This document shows, in pieces, positions 26,445 through 35,195 of a DNA stretch of 64,000 bases. Source of the DNA: Streptomyces bikiniensis (lineage in GTDB: Bacteria > Actinomycetota > Actinomycetes > Streptomycetales > Streptomycetaceae); NCBI GenBank assembly GCA_000716465.1, contig JNWL01000006.1, positions 191,428 through 255,427 of the forward strand, given 5' to 3'. Each line of letters opens with the position of its first letter. Position 1 is the stretch's first letter. Made by a program: the position numbers and the translations under genes. The notes under the pieces were generated by a model that was given only the letters and a program-made list of their open reading frames with translations, ran no database searches and was not told the origin of the DNA.

Positions 26445-27659
26445 CTACTTGGCGATCGTGCGGCTGATGACCAGGCGCTGGATCTCGCTCGTGCCCTCGA
26501 AGATGGTGTAGATGGCGGCGTCGCGGTGCATGCGCTCCACCGGGTACTCGCGGGTGTAGCCGTTGCCGCCGAGGATCTGGACGGCCTGGGCGGTGACCTC
26601 CTTGGCGACCTCGCTGGCGTACAGCTTGGACATGGAGCCCTCGGCCGAGGTGAAGGGCTTGCCCGTGGTCGCCATCCAGGAGGCGCGCCAGACCAGGAGC
26701 CGGGCCGCGTCGATCCGGGTGGCCATGTCGGCGAGCTGGAAGGCGACGCCCTGGTTCTCGATGATCGGGCGGCCGAACTGGACGCGGGTCTTCGCGTAGT
26801 CGAGGGCCACCTCGTACGCGGCGCGGGCGGTGCCGACGGCCATGGCGCCGACGGCGGGGCGGGAGGCCTCGAAGGTGGCCATGGCGGCGTTCTTCACGCG
26901 CTCGCCCCCGGCCTTCGCCTTCTCGCGGGCGCGGGCCAGGCGCTCGTCCAGCTTGTCCTTGCCGCCCAGGAGGCAGTGGCCGGGGATCCGGACGTCCTCC
27001 AGGACGACCTCGGCGGTGTGGGAGGCGCGGATGCCGTGCTTGCGGAACTTCTGGCCCTGGGAGAGGCCGGGGGTGTTCGGCGGCACGATGAAGGAGGCGT
27101 GGCCCTTGGAGCCGAGCTCCGGGTCCACGACGGCGACCACGACGTGGACGTTGGCGATGCCGCCGTTGGTCGCCCAGGTCTTGGTGCCGTTGAGGACCCA
27201 TTCGTCCCTGGCCTCGTCGTACACGGCCCGGGTGCGCATGGAGGCGACGTCCGAGCCGGCGTCGGGCTCGGAGGAGCAGAAGGCGGCGACCTTGACGTCG
27301 TTCGCGTCGCCGTACATCTGCGGGACCCAGGTGCCGATCTGCTCCTCGGTGCCGTTGGCGAGGACGCCGACGGCGGCGAGACCGGTGCCGACGATGGAGA
27401 GGGCGATGCCCGCGTCGCCCCAGAACAGCTCCTCCATGGTCATGGGGATGCCGAGGCCGGTCGGGTCGAAGAACTGCTGGGCGTAGAAGTCGAGGGAGTA
27501 GATTCCGAGCTTGGCCGCTTCCTGGATGATCGGCCAGGGGGTCTCCTCACGTTCGTCCCACTCGGCGGCCGCGGGACGCATGACGTCGGCCGCGAAGCCG
27601 TGGAGCCAGTCGCGCACCTGCTTCTGGTCCTCGTTGAGCTCGAACGTGAACTCGCCCAT
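26445..27659 (-). CDS. Acyl-CoA dehydrogenase
   Basis: 404 residues, standard length. FAD/substrate motifs are present: [27 protein letters not shown], and [19 protein letters not shown] followed by [12 protein letters not shown], whose Glu is the expected catalytic base. It oxidises acyl-CoA to trans-2-enoyl-CoA in beta-oxidation; chain length cannot be told. ATG 27659 follows GGGAGGGAAA. It is divergent from a TetR gene, with a TGTTAC/GTAACA dyad only 18 bases upstream of its start codon, so it is very likely that regulator's target. Confidence 0.95.
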   Translation of the reverse strand: MGEFTFELNEDQKQVRDWLHGFAADVMRPAAAEWDEREETPWPIIQEAAKLGIYSLDFYAQQFFDPTGLGIPMTMEELFWGDAGIALSIVGTGLAAVGVLANGTEEQIGTWVPQMYGDANDVKVAAFCSSEPDAGSDVASMRTRAVYDEARDEWVLNGTKTWATNGGIANVHVVVAVVDPELGSKGHASFIVPPNTPGLSQGQKFRKHGIRASHTAEVVLEDVRIPGHCLLGGKDKLDERLARAREKAKAGGERVKNAAMATFEASRPAVGAMAVGTARAAYEVALDYAKTRVQFGRPIIENQGVAFQLADMATRIDAARLLVWRASWMATTGKPFTSAEGSMSKLYASEVAKEVTAQAVQILGGNGYTREYPVERMHRDAAIYTIFEGTSEIQRLVISRTIAK

Positions 27660-27676
27660 TTTCCCTCCCAGCAGTA

Positions 27677-27693
27677 TGTTACTTGCGGTAACA
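27677..27693. promoter_or_regulatory. TGTTAC-N5-GTAACA operator of the divergent TetR regulator
   Basis: A perfect 6-bp inverted repeat with a 5-base spacer directly upstream of the acyl-CoA dehydrogenase start. Further GTTAC half-sites lie at 27701 and about 27774 on the way to the TetR gene. Such dyads are typical of TetR repressors of fatty-acid degradation genes. Confidence 0.6.
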
Positions 27694-27872
27694 CCAGTCT
27701 GTTACCGCCGGGTAGGGGCTGTCAACCTGCGCGGAGGCGGTCCGGCCCGACCGGCACCGGGACCGGACCGGGTGTTACGTTGCGACGGCCCGACAAAGAC
27801 AGCGCACAGGACCGCGGGGCCGCCGGGCACGGAACCGCGGGATCGAGACCGTACGGCCGGGGAGACAGGCAC

Positions 27873-28520
27873 ATGGACATCGCGCACCGGACCACCGACC
27901 AGCAGACGCCCGCCGAGCAGCGGCGGCGCGAACTGCTGGAGGCGGCGGACCGGGTGGTGCTCCGGGACGGCCCCAAGGCGTCCATGAACGCGATCGCGGC
28001 CGAGGCCGGCATCACCAAGCCGATCCTCTACCGCCACTTCGGCGACAAGGGCGGCCTCTACCGCGCCCTCGCCACCCGGCACACCGACGCGCTCCTCGAC
28101 GCCCTGCGGGCCGCGCTCGACGCGCCCGCCGACCGGCGCCGCCGGGTCGAGTCCACCCTCGACACCTACCTCGCCTCGATCGAGGCGATGCCGCAGGTCT
28201 ACCGCTTCCTCATGCACCCCGCCGAGGAGCCCCACCAGAACGAGCAGGGCTTCGACGTCGGCCGCCACTCGGCCCCACTCCTGCGCCGCATGGGCGAGGA
28301 GCTGGGCCAGGTCATCGCCGAGCGCGTCGACCTGGGTCCCGCCGCCGAGGCCCAGGCCCGGATCTGGGGCCACGGCATCGTCGGCATGATGCACGCGGCC
28401 GGGGACTGGTGGCTCGGCGAGCGCCCCTGCTCCCGCGCCGAGCTGGTCCGCAGCCTGGCCGACCTCCTGTGGGGCCGCCTGGCCGAGGCCGACGACCGCG
28501 CGGACGGACCGGGCTTCTGA
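27873..28520 (+). CDS. TetR-family transcriptional regulator (FadR-like)
   Basis: 215 residues from ATG 27873. N-terminal HTH (residues ~16-62: RRRELLEAADRVVLRDGP, then IAAEAGITKPILYRHFGDKG) is classic TetR; the C-terminal ligand domain includes WGHGIVGMMHAAGDWWL. Divergence from an acyl-CoA dehydrogenase and the dyad between them suggest an acyl-CoA-responsive repressor. The codons for its last residues, ADGPGF and stop, are part of a 27-bp tandem repeat that continues past the gene. Confidence 0.9.
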   Translation: MDIAHRTTDQQTPAEQRRRELLEAADRVVLRDGPKASMNAIAAEAGITKPILYRHFGDKGGLYRALATRHTDALLDALRAALDAPADRRRRVESTLDTYLASIEAMPQVYRFLMHPAEEPHQNEQGFDVGRHSAPLLRRMGEELGQVIAERVDLGPAAEAQARIWGHGIVGMMHAAGDWWLGERPCSRAELVRSLADLLWGRLAEADDRADGPGF

Positions 28521-28636
28521 GGGCCCGGGGACGGGCCGGGCTTCCGAGGGGCCGGGGACGGACCGGGCTTCTGAGGGTCCGGGGCGGGCCGGGCTTCCGA
28601 GGGGCCGGGGGCGGGCCGGACTTCTGGGACCCGGGG
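28504..28636. repeat. 27-bp tandem repeats overlapping the 3' end of the TetR gene
   Basis: Five tandem units of 26-27 bp start at 28504, 28531, 28558, 28585 and 28611. Units 1 and 3 carry GGGCTTCTGAGGG and units 2 and 4 GGGCTTCCGAGGG, so the array looks like a doubled 54-bp block. The first unit contains the TetR stop codon. No gene is seen in this 150-bp stretch. Confidence 0.88.
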
Positions 28637-28657
28637 CCGGAATCCCAGGCTCCGGAA

Positions 28658-28675
28658 AGGCGCCGGAAGGCGCCT
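28658..28675. terminator. Short hairpin between convergent genes
   Basis: AGGCGCC (28658-28664) and GGCGCCT (28669-28675) with a GGAA loop lie at the very end of the deformylase gene and downstream of the TetR gene. A stable small tetraloop hairpin. Confidence 0.5.
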
Positions 28676-29235
28676 CAGCCCTCCAGCACCGACACTCCAC
28701 CGCCCCACGGCTGCTTGCGGACCGCCCGCAGCAGACGTGACCTCCGCCACCCCGTGACGTGGTCCGCGTAGACCCCGCCCTCCAGGTGGTCGGCCTCGTG
28801 CTGGAGGCAGCGGGCGAAGAACCCCGTGCCCTCGACCCGTACCGGAGCCCCGTCCAGGTCCACGCCCTCCACCACCGCACGGTCGAACCGGGGCGTCGGC
28901 GCCTCCAGGCCCGGCAGCGAGAGACACCCTTCCGGCCCCCTGACCACGTCCCCGTCCGCCTCCACCAGGCGCGGGTTCACCACGTGCCCCAGGTGGCGGA
29001 CCTCCTCGTCGTCGGGGCAGTCGTACACGAAGACCCGCAGGCCCACGCCCACCTGGTTCGCCGCCAGCCCCACCCCGTTCGCCGCGTACATCGTGGCGAA
29101 CATGTCCTCGACGAGCCGGGCCAGTTCGGGTCCGAAGTCGGTGACGGGCTCACAGGGCGCGTGCAGCACGGGGTCGCCGAGCAGGGTCATCGCTCGGACC
29201 AGGCCGGAACTGCCGGGGATGGGGCGGTTTCGCAT
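28675..29235 (-). CDS. def: Peptide deformylase
   Basis: 186 residues. All three deformylase motifs are intact: GVGLAANQ (54-61), EGCLSL (102-107, metal ligand Cys104) and HEADH (146-150, two His ligands and the catalytic Glu). The enzyme removes the N-formyl group from nascent proteins using Fe2+ or a similar metal. The C-terminus (VTGWRRSRLLRAVRKQPW) is a short basic extension. Streptomycetes usually carry more than one copy; this one stands alone rather than with fmt. Confidence 0.95.
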   Translation of the reverse strand: MRNRPIPGSSGLVRAMTLLGDPVLHAPCEPVTDFGPELARLVEDMFATMYAANGVGLAANQVGVGLRVFVYDCPDDEEVRHLGHVVNPRLVEADGDVVRGPEGCLSLPGLEAPTPRFDRAVVEGVDLDGAPVRVEGTGFFARCLQHEADHLEGGVYADHVTGWRRSRLLRAVRKQPWGGGVSVLEG

Positions 29236-29321
29236 GCCGGTAAGGGTACGGTCCGCCGTGACCTGCCTGTTTCGTACGATCGCTCGGCGGTGCCGCTGTT
29301 CGGGCTCCTGGCCGGATCTCG

Positions 29322-29353
29322 ATAGGCTGAGCCCGGACCGACGCGAGGAGGAA
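29322..29353 (+). promoter_or_regulatory. Candidate promoter -10 and ribosome site of murT
   Basis: TAGGCT (about 29324) matches the Streptomyces TAGRRT -10 pattern, 38 bases before the murT ATG, and GAGGAGGAA follows at 29345-29353. No good -35 is evident. Confidence 0.35.
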
Positions 29354-29361
29354 CAAGAACG

Positions 29362-30609
29362 ATGTCAGGACACCCCGGTAATCCAGAGCCGCTGTCGCCG
29401 CGTGCCAAGCTGGCCGTGACGGCGGGCAGGGCCGCGGCCGCGGTGTCGCGGGCGGCGGGTCGCGGAAGCGGATCGGTGATCGGCGGCCGGGTGGCGCTGA
29501 AGCTCGACCCCGACCTCCTCGGGCGCCTCGCCCAGCATCTGGACGTCGTCCTGGTGTCGGCGACCAACGGCAAGACGACCACGACCCGGCTCATCGCGGA
29601 GGCGCTGCGCGCCGCCGGCCCCGTCGTCTCGAACGCCCTGGGCGCCAACATGCCCGCGGGCATCACCTCGGCGCTCGCCGGCGGCTCGGACTCCCGGTAC
29701 GGCGTGATCGAGGTCGACGAGAAGTACCTCGCGGGCGTCGCCCGGGACACCACCCCCAAGGCGATCGCGCTGCTCAACCTCTCCCGCGACCAGCTCGACC
29801 GCGCCGCCGAGACCCGGATGCTCGCCGAGAAGTGGCGCGAGGGCCTCAACGGCACCAAGGCCGTGGTCATCGCCAACGCCGACGACCCGCTGATCGTGTG
29901 GGCCGCCTCCTCCTCCCCCAACGTGGTGTGGGTCGCCGCCGGCCAGGAGTGGAAGGACGACGCCTGGTCCTGCCCCGCCTGCGGCGGTGTCATGCAGCGC
30001 CCCGGCGACGACTGGTTCTGCGGCGAGTGCGGCTTCCGGCGCCCCGCGCCGAGCTGGGCGCTCAGCGGCGACCACGTGCTCGACCCGCACGGCTCGGCCT
30101 GGCCGATCCGCCTCCAGCTCCCCGGCCGCGCCAACAAGGCGAACGCCACCACCTCGGCCGCCGTCGCCGCCGTCTTCGGGGTGCCGCCGCAGGTGGCCCT
30201 GGAGCGCATGTACCAGGTGCAGGCCGTCGCCGGCCGCTACGACGTGGTCTCCTTCCAGAACCGCGACCTGCGTCTGCTCCTCGCGAAGAACCCGGCCGGC
30301 TGGCTGGAGACCTTCTCCCTCATCGACGGCCCGCCGGCCCCGGTGATCCTCTCCGTCAACGCGCGCGGCGCCGACGGCACGGACACCTCCTGGCTGTGGG
30401 ACGTCGACTACGGCCGGCTCGCCGGCCACCCGATCATGGTGATCGGCGACCGCCGGCTCGACCTGGCGGTCCGCCTGGAGGTCGCGGGCGTGGACTTCCG
30501 CGTCTGCGAGACCCTCGACGAGGCCGTCGCGATGGCCCCGCCCGGGCAGATCGAGCTGATCGCCAACTACACCGCCTTCCAGGACGTCCGCCGCCGCGTC
30601 GGCAACTGA
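29362..30609 (+). CDS. murT: Lipid II isoglutaminyl synthase, Mur-ligase-like subunit MurT
   Basis: 415 residues. The ATP-binding motif is ATNGKTTTTRL (residues ~67-77). A Cys4 zinc ribbon (Cys204, 207, 220, 223 in CPACGG and CGECGF) is inserted in the central domain, a mark of MurT. The C-terminal part ends with the DUF1727-like region. With GatD, 20 bases downstream, it amidates the D-glutamate of the peptidoglycan stem peptide to D-isoglutamine at the membrane-bound lipid II stage, GatD supplying ammonia from glutamine. Confidence 0.95.
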   Translation: MSGHPGNPEPLSPRAKLAVTAGRAAAAVSRAAGRGSGSVIGGRVALKLDPDLLGRLAQHLDVVLVSATNGKTTTTRLIAEALRAAGPVVSNALGANMPAGITSALAGGSDSRYGVIEVDEKYLAGVARDTTPKAIALLNLSRDQLDRAAETRMLAEKWREGLNGTKAVVIANADDPLIVWAASSSPNVVWVAAGQEWKDDAWSCPACGGVMQRPGDDWFCGECGFRRPAPSWALSGDHVLDPHGSAWPIRLQLPGRANKANATTSAAVAAVFGVPPQVALERMYQVQAVAGRYDVVSFQNRDLRLLLAKNPAGWLETFSLIDGPPAPVILSVNARGADGTDTSWLWDVDYGRLAGHPIMVIGDRRLDLAVRLEVAGVDFRVCETLDEAVAMAPPGQIELIANYTAFQDVRRRVGN

Positions 30610-30628
30610 CCCGTAGAGGACATGCAGC

Positions 30629-31357
30629 ATGAGTGACAGCAGCCTGCGCCTGGTCTGGGTCTACCCGGACCTGCTCAGCACCTACGGCGACCAGGGCAAC
30701 GTCCTCGTCGTCGAGCGCCGCGCCCTGCAGCGCGGCCTCAGCGTCGAGCGCGTCGACGTCCGCAGCGACCAGCCGGTGCCGACCTCGGGCGACATCTACC
30801 TGATCGGCGGCGGCGAGGACCGCCCGCAGCGGCTCGCGGCCGAGCGGCTGCGGCGCGACGGCGGCCTGAGCCGGGCCGCCTCCAACGGCGCGATCATCTT
30901 CTCGGTCTGCGCCGGGTACCAGATCCTGGGCCACGAGTTCATCAACGACCTCGGCGAGCGCGAGGGCGGCCTCGGGCTCATCGACGTGATCTCGACCCGC
31001 GGCGAGGGCGAGCGGTGCGTCGGCGACGTCCTCGCGGACATCGACCCGCGCCTGGGCCTGCCCCAGCTCACCGGGTTCGAGAACCACCAGGGCATCACCC
31101 ACCTCGGCCCGACGGCCCGGCCGTTCGCCCGGACCGTCCTCGGCAAGGGCAACGGCACCGGCGACGGCACCGAGGGCGCGTACAACGACACCGTCTTCGG
31201 CACGTACATGCACGGTCCCGTCATGGCCCGCAACCCGCAGATCGCGGACCTGCTCCTGAAGCTGGCCCTCGACGTGAACGCGCTGCCGCCGACGGACGAC
31301 CGCTGGTACGAGGCGCTGCGCGCCGAGCGCATCGCGGCGGCCACGCAGCCCGCCTGA
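30629..31357 (+). CDS. gatD: Lipid II isoglutaminyl synthase, glutamine amidotransferase subunit GatD
   Basis: 242 residues of a class I (CobB/CobQ-like) amidotransferase. The nucleophile is Cys94 in IIFSVCAGYQILG; the catalytic His lies in VFGTYMHGPVMARN. It begins with SLRLVWVYPDLLSTYGDQGN, typical of GatD. It is the glutaminase partner of MurT and is encoded 20 bases downstream in the same operon. Confidence 0.95.
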   Translation: MSDSSLRLVWVYPDLLSTYGDQGNVLVVERRALQRGLSVERVDVRSDQPVPTSGDIYLIGGGEDRPQRLAAERLRRDGGLSRAASNGAIIFSVCAGYQILGHEFINDLGEREGGLGLIDVISTRGEGERCVGDVLADIDPRLGLPQLTGFENHQGITHLGPTARPFARTVLGKGNGTGDGTEGAYNDTVFGTYMHGPVMARNPQIADLLLKLALDVNALPPTDDRWYEALRAERIAAATQPA

Positions 31358-31528
31358 CCGTCCCGCGCGATCCGTCCGCACGGTCCGTCCGCGCCGCTCG
31401 TACGCACGTACGCTGTCCACTGGGCGGACATCAGGTTCGGCCCCGCCACCCGGCGGCGATAGGGTGGCGGGGATCCAGCCGGACGACGTGGTCCGGGAGT
31501 CGGCCCACGTTGCAAAGGTTTATGGGCT

Positions 31529-32554
31529 ATGCGCATTGGCGTGCTCACCTCCGGCGGAGACTGCCCCGGTCTGAACGCTGTCATCCGGTCCGTCGTGCAC
31601 CGCGCCGTGGTGGACCACGGCGACGAGGTCATCGGCTTCCACGACGGGTGGAAGGGCCTCCTGGAGTGCGACTACCGCAAGCTGGACCTGGACGCGGTGG
31701 GCGGCATCCTCGCCCGCGGCGGCACCATCCTCGGCTCCTCGCGGGTCCAGCCCGCGCACCTGGTGGACGGCGTCGAGCGCGCCCGGGGCCACGTCGCGGA
31801 CCTCGGTCTCGACGCGATCATCCCGATCGGCGGCGAGGGCACCCTCAAGGCGGCGAACCTGCTCTCCGAGGCGGGCCTGCCCATCGTCGGCGTCCCGAAG
31901 ACCATCGACAACGACATCGCCTCCACCGACGTCACCTTCGGCTTCGACACGGCCGTCACCGTGGCCACCGAGGCCCTGGACCGGCTCAAGACCACCGCCG
32001 AGTCCCACCAGCGGGTCCTGGTCGTCGAGGTCATGGGCCGCCACACCGGCTGGATAGCGCTGCACTCCGGCATGGCGGCCGGCGCGCACGCGATCGTCGT
32101 GCCCGAGCGCCCCTTCGACATGGACGAGCTGACCGCCCGGGTCGGCGCCCGCTTCGCGGACGGCAAGCGGTTCGCGATCGTGGTGGTCGCGGAGGGCGCG
32201 AAGCCGCGCGAGGGCTCCATGGAGTTCAAGACCGCCGGCACCGACATCTACGGCCACGAGCGCTTCACCGGCGTCGCCAACCAGCTCTCCGTGGAGCTGG
32301 AGCGGAGGCTCGGCAAGGAGGCCCGCCCGGTCATCCTCGGCCACGTCCAGCGCGGCGGCACCCCGACCGCGTACGACCGCGTCCTCGCGACCCGCTTCGG
32401 CTGGCACGCGGTGGAGGCGGCGCACCGCGGCGAGTTCGGCATGCTGACCGCGCTGCGCGGCACGGACATCGTGATGGTCCCGCTGGCCAAGGCCGTGGAG
32501 ACCCTCAAGACGGTCCCGGCCGACCGCTACGCCGAGGCGGAGTGCGTGCTCTGA
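31529..32554 (+). CDS. pfkA: 6-phosphofructokinase
   Basis: 341 residues. GVLTSGGDCPGLNAVIR is the phosphate-binding start; GGEGTLKAA carries the Gly that goes with ATP use, while PKTIDNDI has the Lys of group-III (actinobacterial, PPi-like) enzymes. It phosphorylates fructose 6-phosphate to fructose 1,6-bisphosphate in glycolysis. Streptomyces enzymes with this Gly/Lys pair are ATP-dependent. The ATG at 31529 follows AAAGG. A TAGGGT at about 31459 could be its -10. Confidence 0.95.
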   Translation: MRIGVLTSGGDCPGLNAVIRSVVHRAVVDHGDEVIGFHDGWKGLLECDYRKLDLDAVGGILARGGTILGSSRVQPAHLVDGVERARGHVADLGLDAIIPIGGEGTLKAANLLSEAGLPIVGVPKTIDNDIASTDVTFGFDTAVTVATEALDRLKTTAESHQRVLVVEVMGRHTGWIALHSGMAAGAHAIVVPERPFDMDELTARVGARFADGKRFAIVVVAEGAKPREGSMEFKTAGTDIYGHERFTGVANQLSVELERRLGKEARPVILGHVQRGGTPTAYDRVLATRFGWHAVEAAHRGEFGMLTALRGTDIVMVPLAKAVETLKTVPADRYAEAECVL

Positions 32555-32596
32555 ACGGCTCCCGTGCGTGACCGTACGCCTTCCCGTACGTGACAC

Positions 32597-32628
32597 CCGC
32601 CCCCGGTCGCGATCGCGGCCGGGGGCGG
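32597..32628. terminator. Hairpin terminator of pfkA
   Basis: CCGCCCCCGG (32597-32606) pairs perfectly with CCGGGGGCGG (32619-32628), with a further CGCG/CGCG inner stem, 43 bases after the pfkA stop. Confidence 0.75.
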
Positions 32629-32679
32629 TTCTAGTCTGGTGCGGACAACAAGCGCGAATCGGGCTCCAGGAGTGTACGG

Positions 32680-33630
32680 ATGGATCACAGCGGGCACGGC
32701 ATGACCACGGATCTGCCGCCGTTCACGCTGGGGCGGGGCCTGGAGTTCTCTCCCGACCTCTTCTTCCTGATCGGCTGCCTCGTGGCGCTCGGCCTGTACG
32801 GGTGGGGCGTGGCGCGGCTGCGGCGGCGCGGGGACGCGTGGCCGGTGAGCCGGACGGTGTTCTTCACGGCCGGCGTCCTCACGATCGCCCTCGTGATGTG
32901 CACCAAGCTGAACGACTACGGCATGGTCATGTTCAGCGTGCACATGGTGCAGCACATGGTGATCTCCATGCTGTCGCCGATCCTGCTGCTGCTCGGCGCG
33001 CCGGTGACCCTCGCGCTGCGGGCGCTGCCGGTGGCGGGCCGCGGTTCGACCGGGCCGCGCGAGCTGCTCCTTAAGCTGCTGCACAGCCGGTACGTGAAGG
33101 TGATCACGCACCCCGGTTTCACCATTCCGATGTTCATCGCGAGCCTCTACGCGCTGTACTTCACGCCGCTCTTCGACTTCCTCATGGGGTCGAAGCCGGG
33201 GCACATCGGGATGATGGTGCACTTCCTGATGGTCGGCGTGGTGTTCTTCTGGCCGATCATGGGCGTGGACCCGGGTCCGCACCGGCCGGGGTACGTGATG
33301 CGGATGCTGGAGCTGTTCGCGGGCATGCCGTTCCACGCCTTCTTCGGCATCGCGCTGATGATGGCCTCGGAGCCGATGGTCGAGGCGTACGCGAGCCCGC
33401 CGGCCTCGCTGGGGATCGACGCGCTCTCCGACCAGAACGCGGCGGGCGGCATCGCCTGGGCGTTCAGCGAGATCCCGTCCGTGCTGGTCCTGATCGCGCT
33501 CGTCTACCAGTGGTACCACTCCGAGCAGCGGCAGGCGGTCCGCAAGGACCGGGCCGCCGACCGCGACGGGGACAAGGAGCTGGAGGCGTACAACGCGTAC
33601 CTGGCCTCGCTCCGGGCGCGGGGGAACTGA
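32680..33630 (+). CDS. CtaG-type cytochrome c oxidase assembly membrane protein
   Basis: 316 residues with about seven hydrophobic segments (FFLIGCLVALGLYGW, VFFTAGVLTIALVM, MVISMLSPILLLLGAP, FTIPMFIASLYALYF, MMVHFLMVGVVFFW, GMPFHAFFGIALMM, IPSVLVLIALVYQW). HMVQHMVISML, FMASEPMV-like MMASEPMVEAY and WWLIMGVDPGP-like WPIMGVDPGPHRP are the conserved blocks of the CtaG/caa3_CtaG family, with His residues that may bind copper. The N-terminus MDHSGHGM is His/Met rich. It is probably involved in copper delivery to the oxidase. No oxidase genes are adjacent. Confidence 0.88.
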   Translation: MDHSGHGMTTDLPPFTLGRGLEFSPDLFFLIGCLVALGLYGWGVARLRRRGDAWPVSRTVFFTAGVLTIALVMCTKLNDYGMVMFSVHMVQHMVISMLSPILLLLGAPVTLALRALPVAGRGSTGPRELLLKLLHSRYVKVITHPGFTIPMFIASLYALYFTPLFDFLMGSKPGHIGMMVHFLMVGVVFFWPIMGVDPGPHRPGYVMRMLELFAGMPFHAFFGIALMMASEPMVEAYASPPASLGIDALSDQNAAGGIAWAFSEIPSVLVLIALVYQWYHSEQRQAVRKDRAADRDGDKELEAYNAYLASLRARGN

Positions 33631-33647
33631 CCTCCGGGAGGTCGTGG

Positions 33648-33687
33648 ACGGGTCCGGCGCCGTACGGGACGGCGCCGGGCCCGTTTT
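33648..33687 (+). terminator. Rho-independent terminator with T-run
   Basis: A 16-bp stem (33648-33663 with 33669-33684, only one G-T pair) with a 5-base loop is followed directly by TTTT, an unusually classical terminator for this genome. It ends the CtaG-type gene. Confidence 0.9.
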
Positions 33688-33840
33688 CCGTGCGGCGCCG
33701 GGTCCGTTCCGCGTAGGGAAGGTGTTCTCCGGCGCACGCCGGAGCGTCCGGGGAGTAGCGCGCGCCCCCTGCGGCGGGTCACCATGGTCGGGACGGCTTC
33801 CGCGGCCTCGGGCCGCCTCGGTCGGGAGGAGGACGGACCC

Positions 33841-34074
33841 ATGTCCGGTCCCACGAAGACGATGACGGTGCTCACCTGCGCCGCGCTGGTGCTCACGACG
33901 GCGTACACGGTGGCGCTCGGCAGCAGCGGCTGGCTCTGGTTCGGTCTGATGGTGCTGGTCGTGGTGACGATCGGGGTCGCCGCCTCCGAGAGCGGGACGG
34001 CCGCCGCCGGTCCGCGCCGGCGCCCGCCGGAGAGCCCCGGCCCCATGGGCCCGGCGGGCCCCACGGGCCTCTGA
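33841..34074 (+). CDS. Small membrane protein of unknown function
   Basis: 77 residues from ATG 33841, preceded by GGGAGGAGG. Two hydrophobic segments (VLTCAALVLTTAYTVAL and LWFGLMVLVVVTIGVAA) suggest a hairpin membrane protein; the C-terminus is Pro/Gly-rich (PRRRPPESPGPMGPAGPTG). An upstream ATG at 33784 lies in the same frame but gives a less typical leader. It is convergent with the DUF3048 gene. No family recognised. Confidence 0.65.
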   Translation: MSGPTKTMTVLTCAALVLTTAYTVALGSSGWLWFGLMVLVVVTIGVAASESGTAAAGPRRRPPESPGPMGPAGPTGL

Positions 34075-34092
34075 CCCCTTCCGTACGCCCCC

Positions 34093-35085
34093 TCAGCGCG
34101 GCGCGAGGACGATCCAGACCTGTCCCGGCGCGAAGGTCAGGGGCGCCCCGTCCGGGGTGGTGAACGTCGTACCGGACGCGGCGGAGGGGCGGGACCAGCG
34201 GGCCTCGTGGGCGCGCCCGTCGCGCAGGACGGTCGCACCGCCCTCGCCGACGGTCTCGGTGTACGGGGAGACCGCGCCGGTCCGGTCGCGGAAGCCGGAG
34301 GGGCGGACGGTGACGCGCTGGACGACGACCGTCTCCGGGGTGAGCGGTCCGGTGTCGGTGGCGCGGGCCTCGCGGCCGTCCATGGCGACCCGCCAGGCGC
34401 GGTCGGCGGCGGACCAGGTGAAGGTGTAGCGGGCCGCCGGGTAGCGGACGGTCGAGGTGGTGGCCGGGGTGCCGTCCGGCGGGGCGGTGCCGAAGCGGAA
34501 GCCGATGTCGCGGGCGTCCCCGGCGTCCGGGGCGGCGGCGAGGGCGCGGTCCGGGCGCAGGTAGAGGTTGTGCGGGGCGGCCCGGTCCGGTGAGCGCAGG
34601 AAGGCGGCGGGCGCGGTGCTCTCGGTGACCGGGTACAGCGGCGCGGCGGCGAGCAGCGGGTTCAGGGCGGACTGCGCCCCGGAGTAGGCGAGGGCGGGCC
34701 GGCCGAAGGCGGCGAGCAGGGCGATGTCGGACTCGCGGGCGCTGCGGACGGGGCCGACGCGCTCGGGGAGGCGGGAGGAGTAGACGGCCAGGAGCCGGGT
34801 GGCGCCGCCCTCGACCTGTTCGACGTAGACGAGGTCGGCCGCGCCGAGGCCGGTGTGGGGGCGGGCCGCCGCCACGTTGTCGATCTTGACGGCGAGGACG
34901 GGGGCGGGCTCGGCGGGCAGGCCCGTGAAGGGCGAGCGGCCGGCCGGGGCCGTCGTGGTGGGCGCCGGGTCCGGTGTGGCCGTGCCGGAGCAGCCGTAGA
35001 GACCGGCCGCCGTCAGCGCGCAGAGGAACGCGGTGAGGATCCGGCCGGGGCGTCTCGTTCCGTTCGTTCCGTGCCCGTTCGTCAT
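34093..35085 (-). CDS. DUF3048 (YerB-like) lipoprotein
   Basis: 330 residues from ATG 35085, preceded by GGGGGAG. A signal peptide ends in a lipobox (LTAAGLYGCSG), followed by a Thr/Ala/Pro linker. The DUF3048 pattern is clear: PVLAVKIDNVAAARPHTGLG, DLVYVEQVEGGATRLLAVY, VGPVRSARESDI and the closing PGQVWIVLAPR. Proteins of this family are extracytoplasmic lipoproteins of unknown function. Confidence 0.9.
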   Translation of the reverse strand: MTNGHGTNGTRRPGRILTAFLCALTAAGLYGCSGTATPDPAPTTTAPAGRSPFTGLPAEPAPVLAVKIDNVAAARPHTGLGAADLVYVEQVEGGATRLLAVYSSRLPERVGPVRSARESDIALLAAFGRPALAYSGAQSALNPLLAAAPLYPVTESTAPAAFLRSPDRAAPHNLYLRPDRALAAAPDAGDARDIGFRFGTAPPDGTPATTSTVRYPAARYTFTWSAADRAWRVAMDGREARATDTGPLTPETVVVQRVTVRPSGFRDRTGAVSPYTETVGEGGATVLRDGRAHEARWSRPSAASGTTFTTPDGAPLTFAPGQVWIVLAPR

Positions 35086-35195
35086 GGTGACGCTCCCCCA
35101 CCAGTGGACCACGGGCCCCCGTGCGGATACAACGGGCGTGGCGGGAAGACGAACGGATGACAGAGGGACTGTCGGACGGGTGAACGGGGTCGCGA

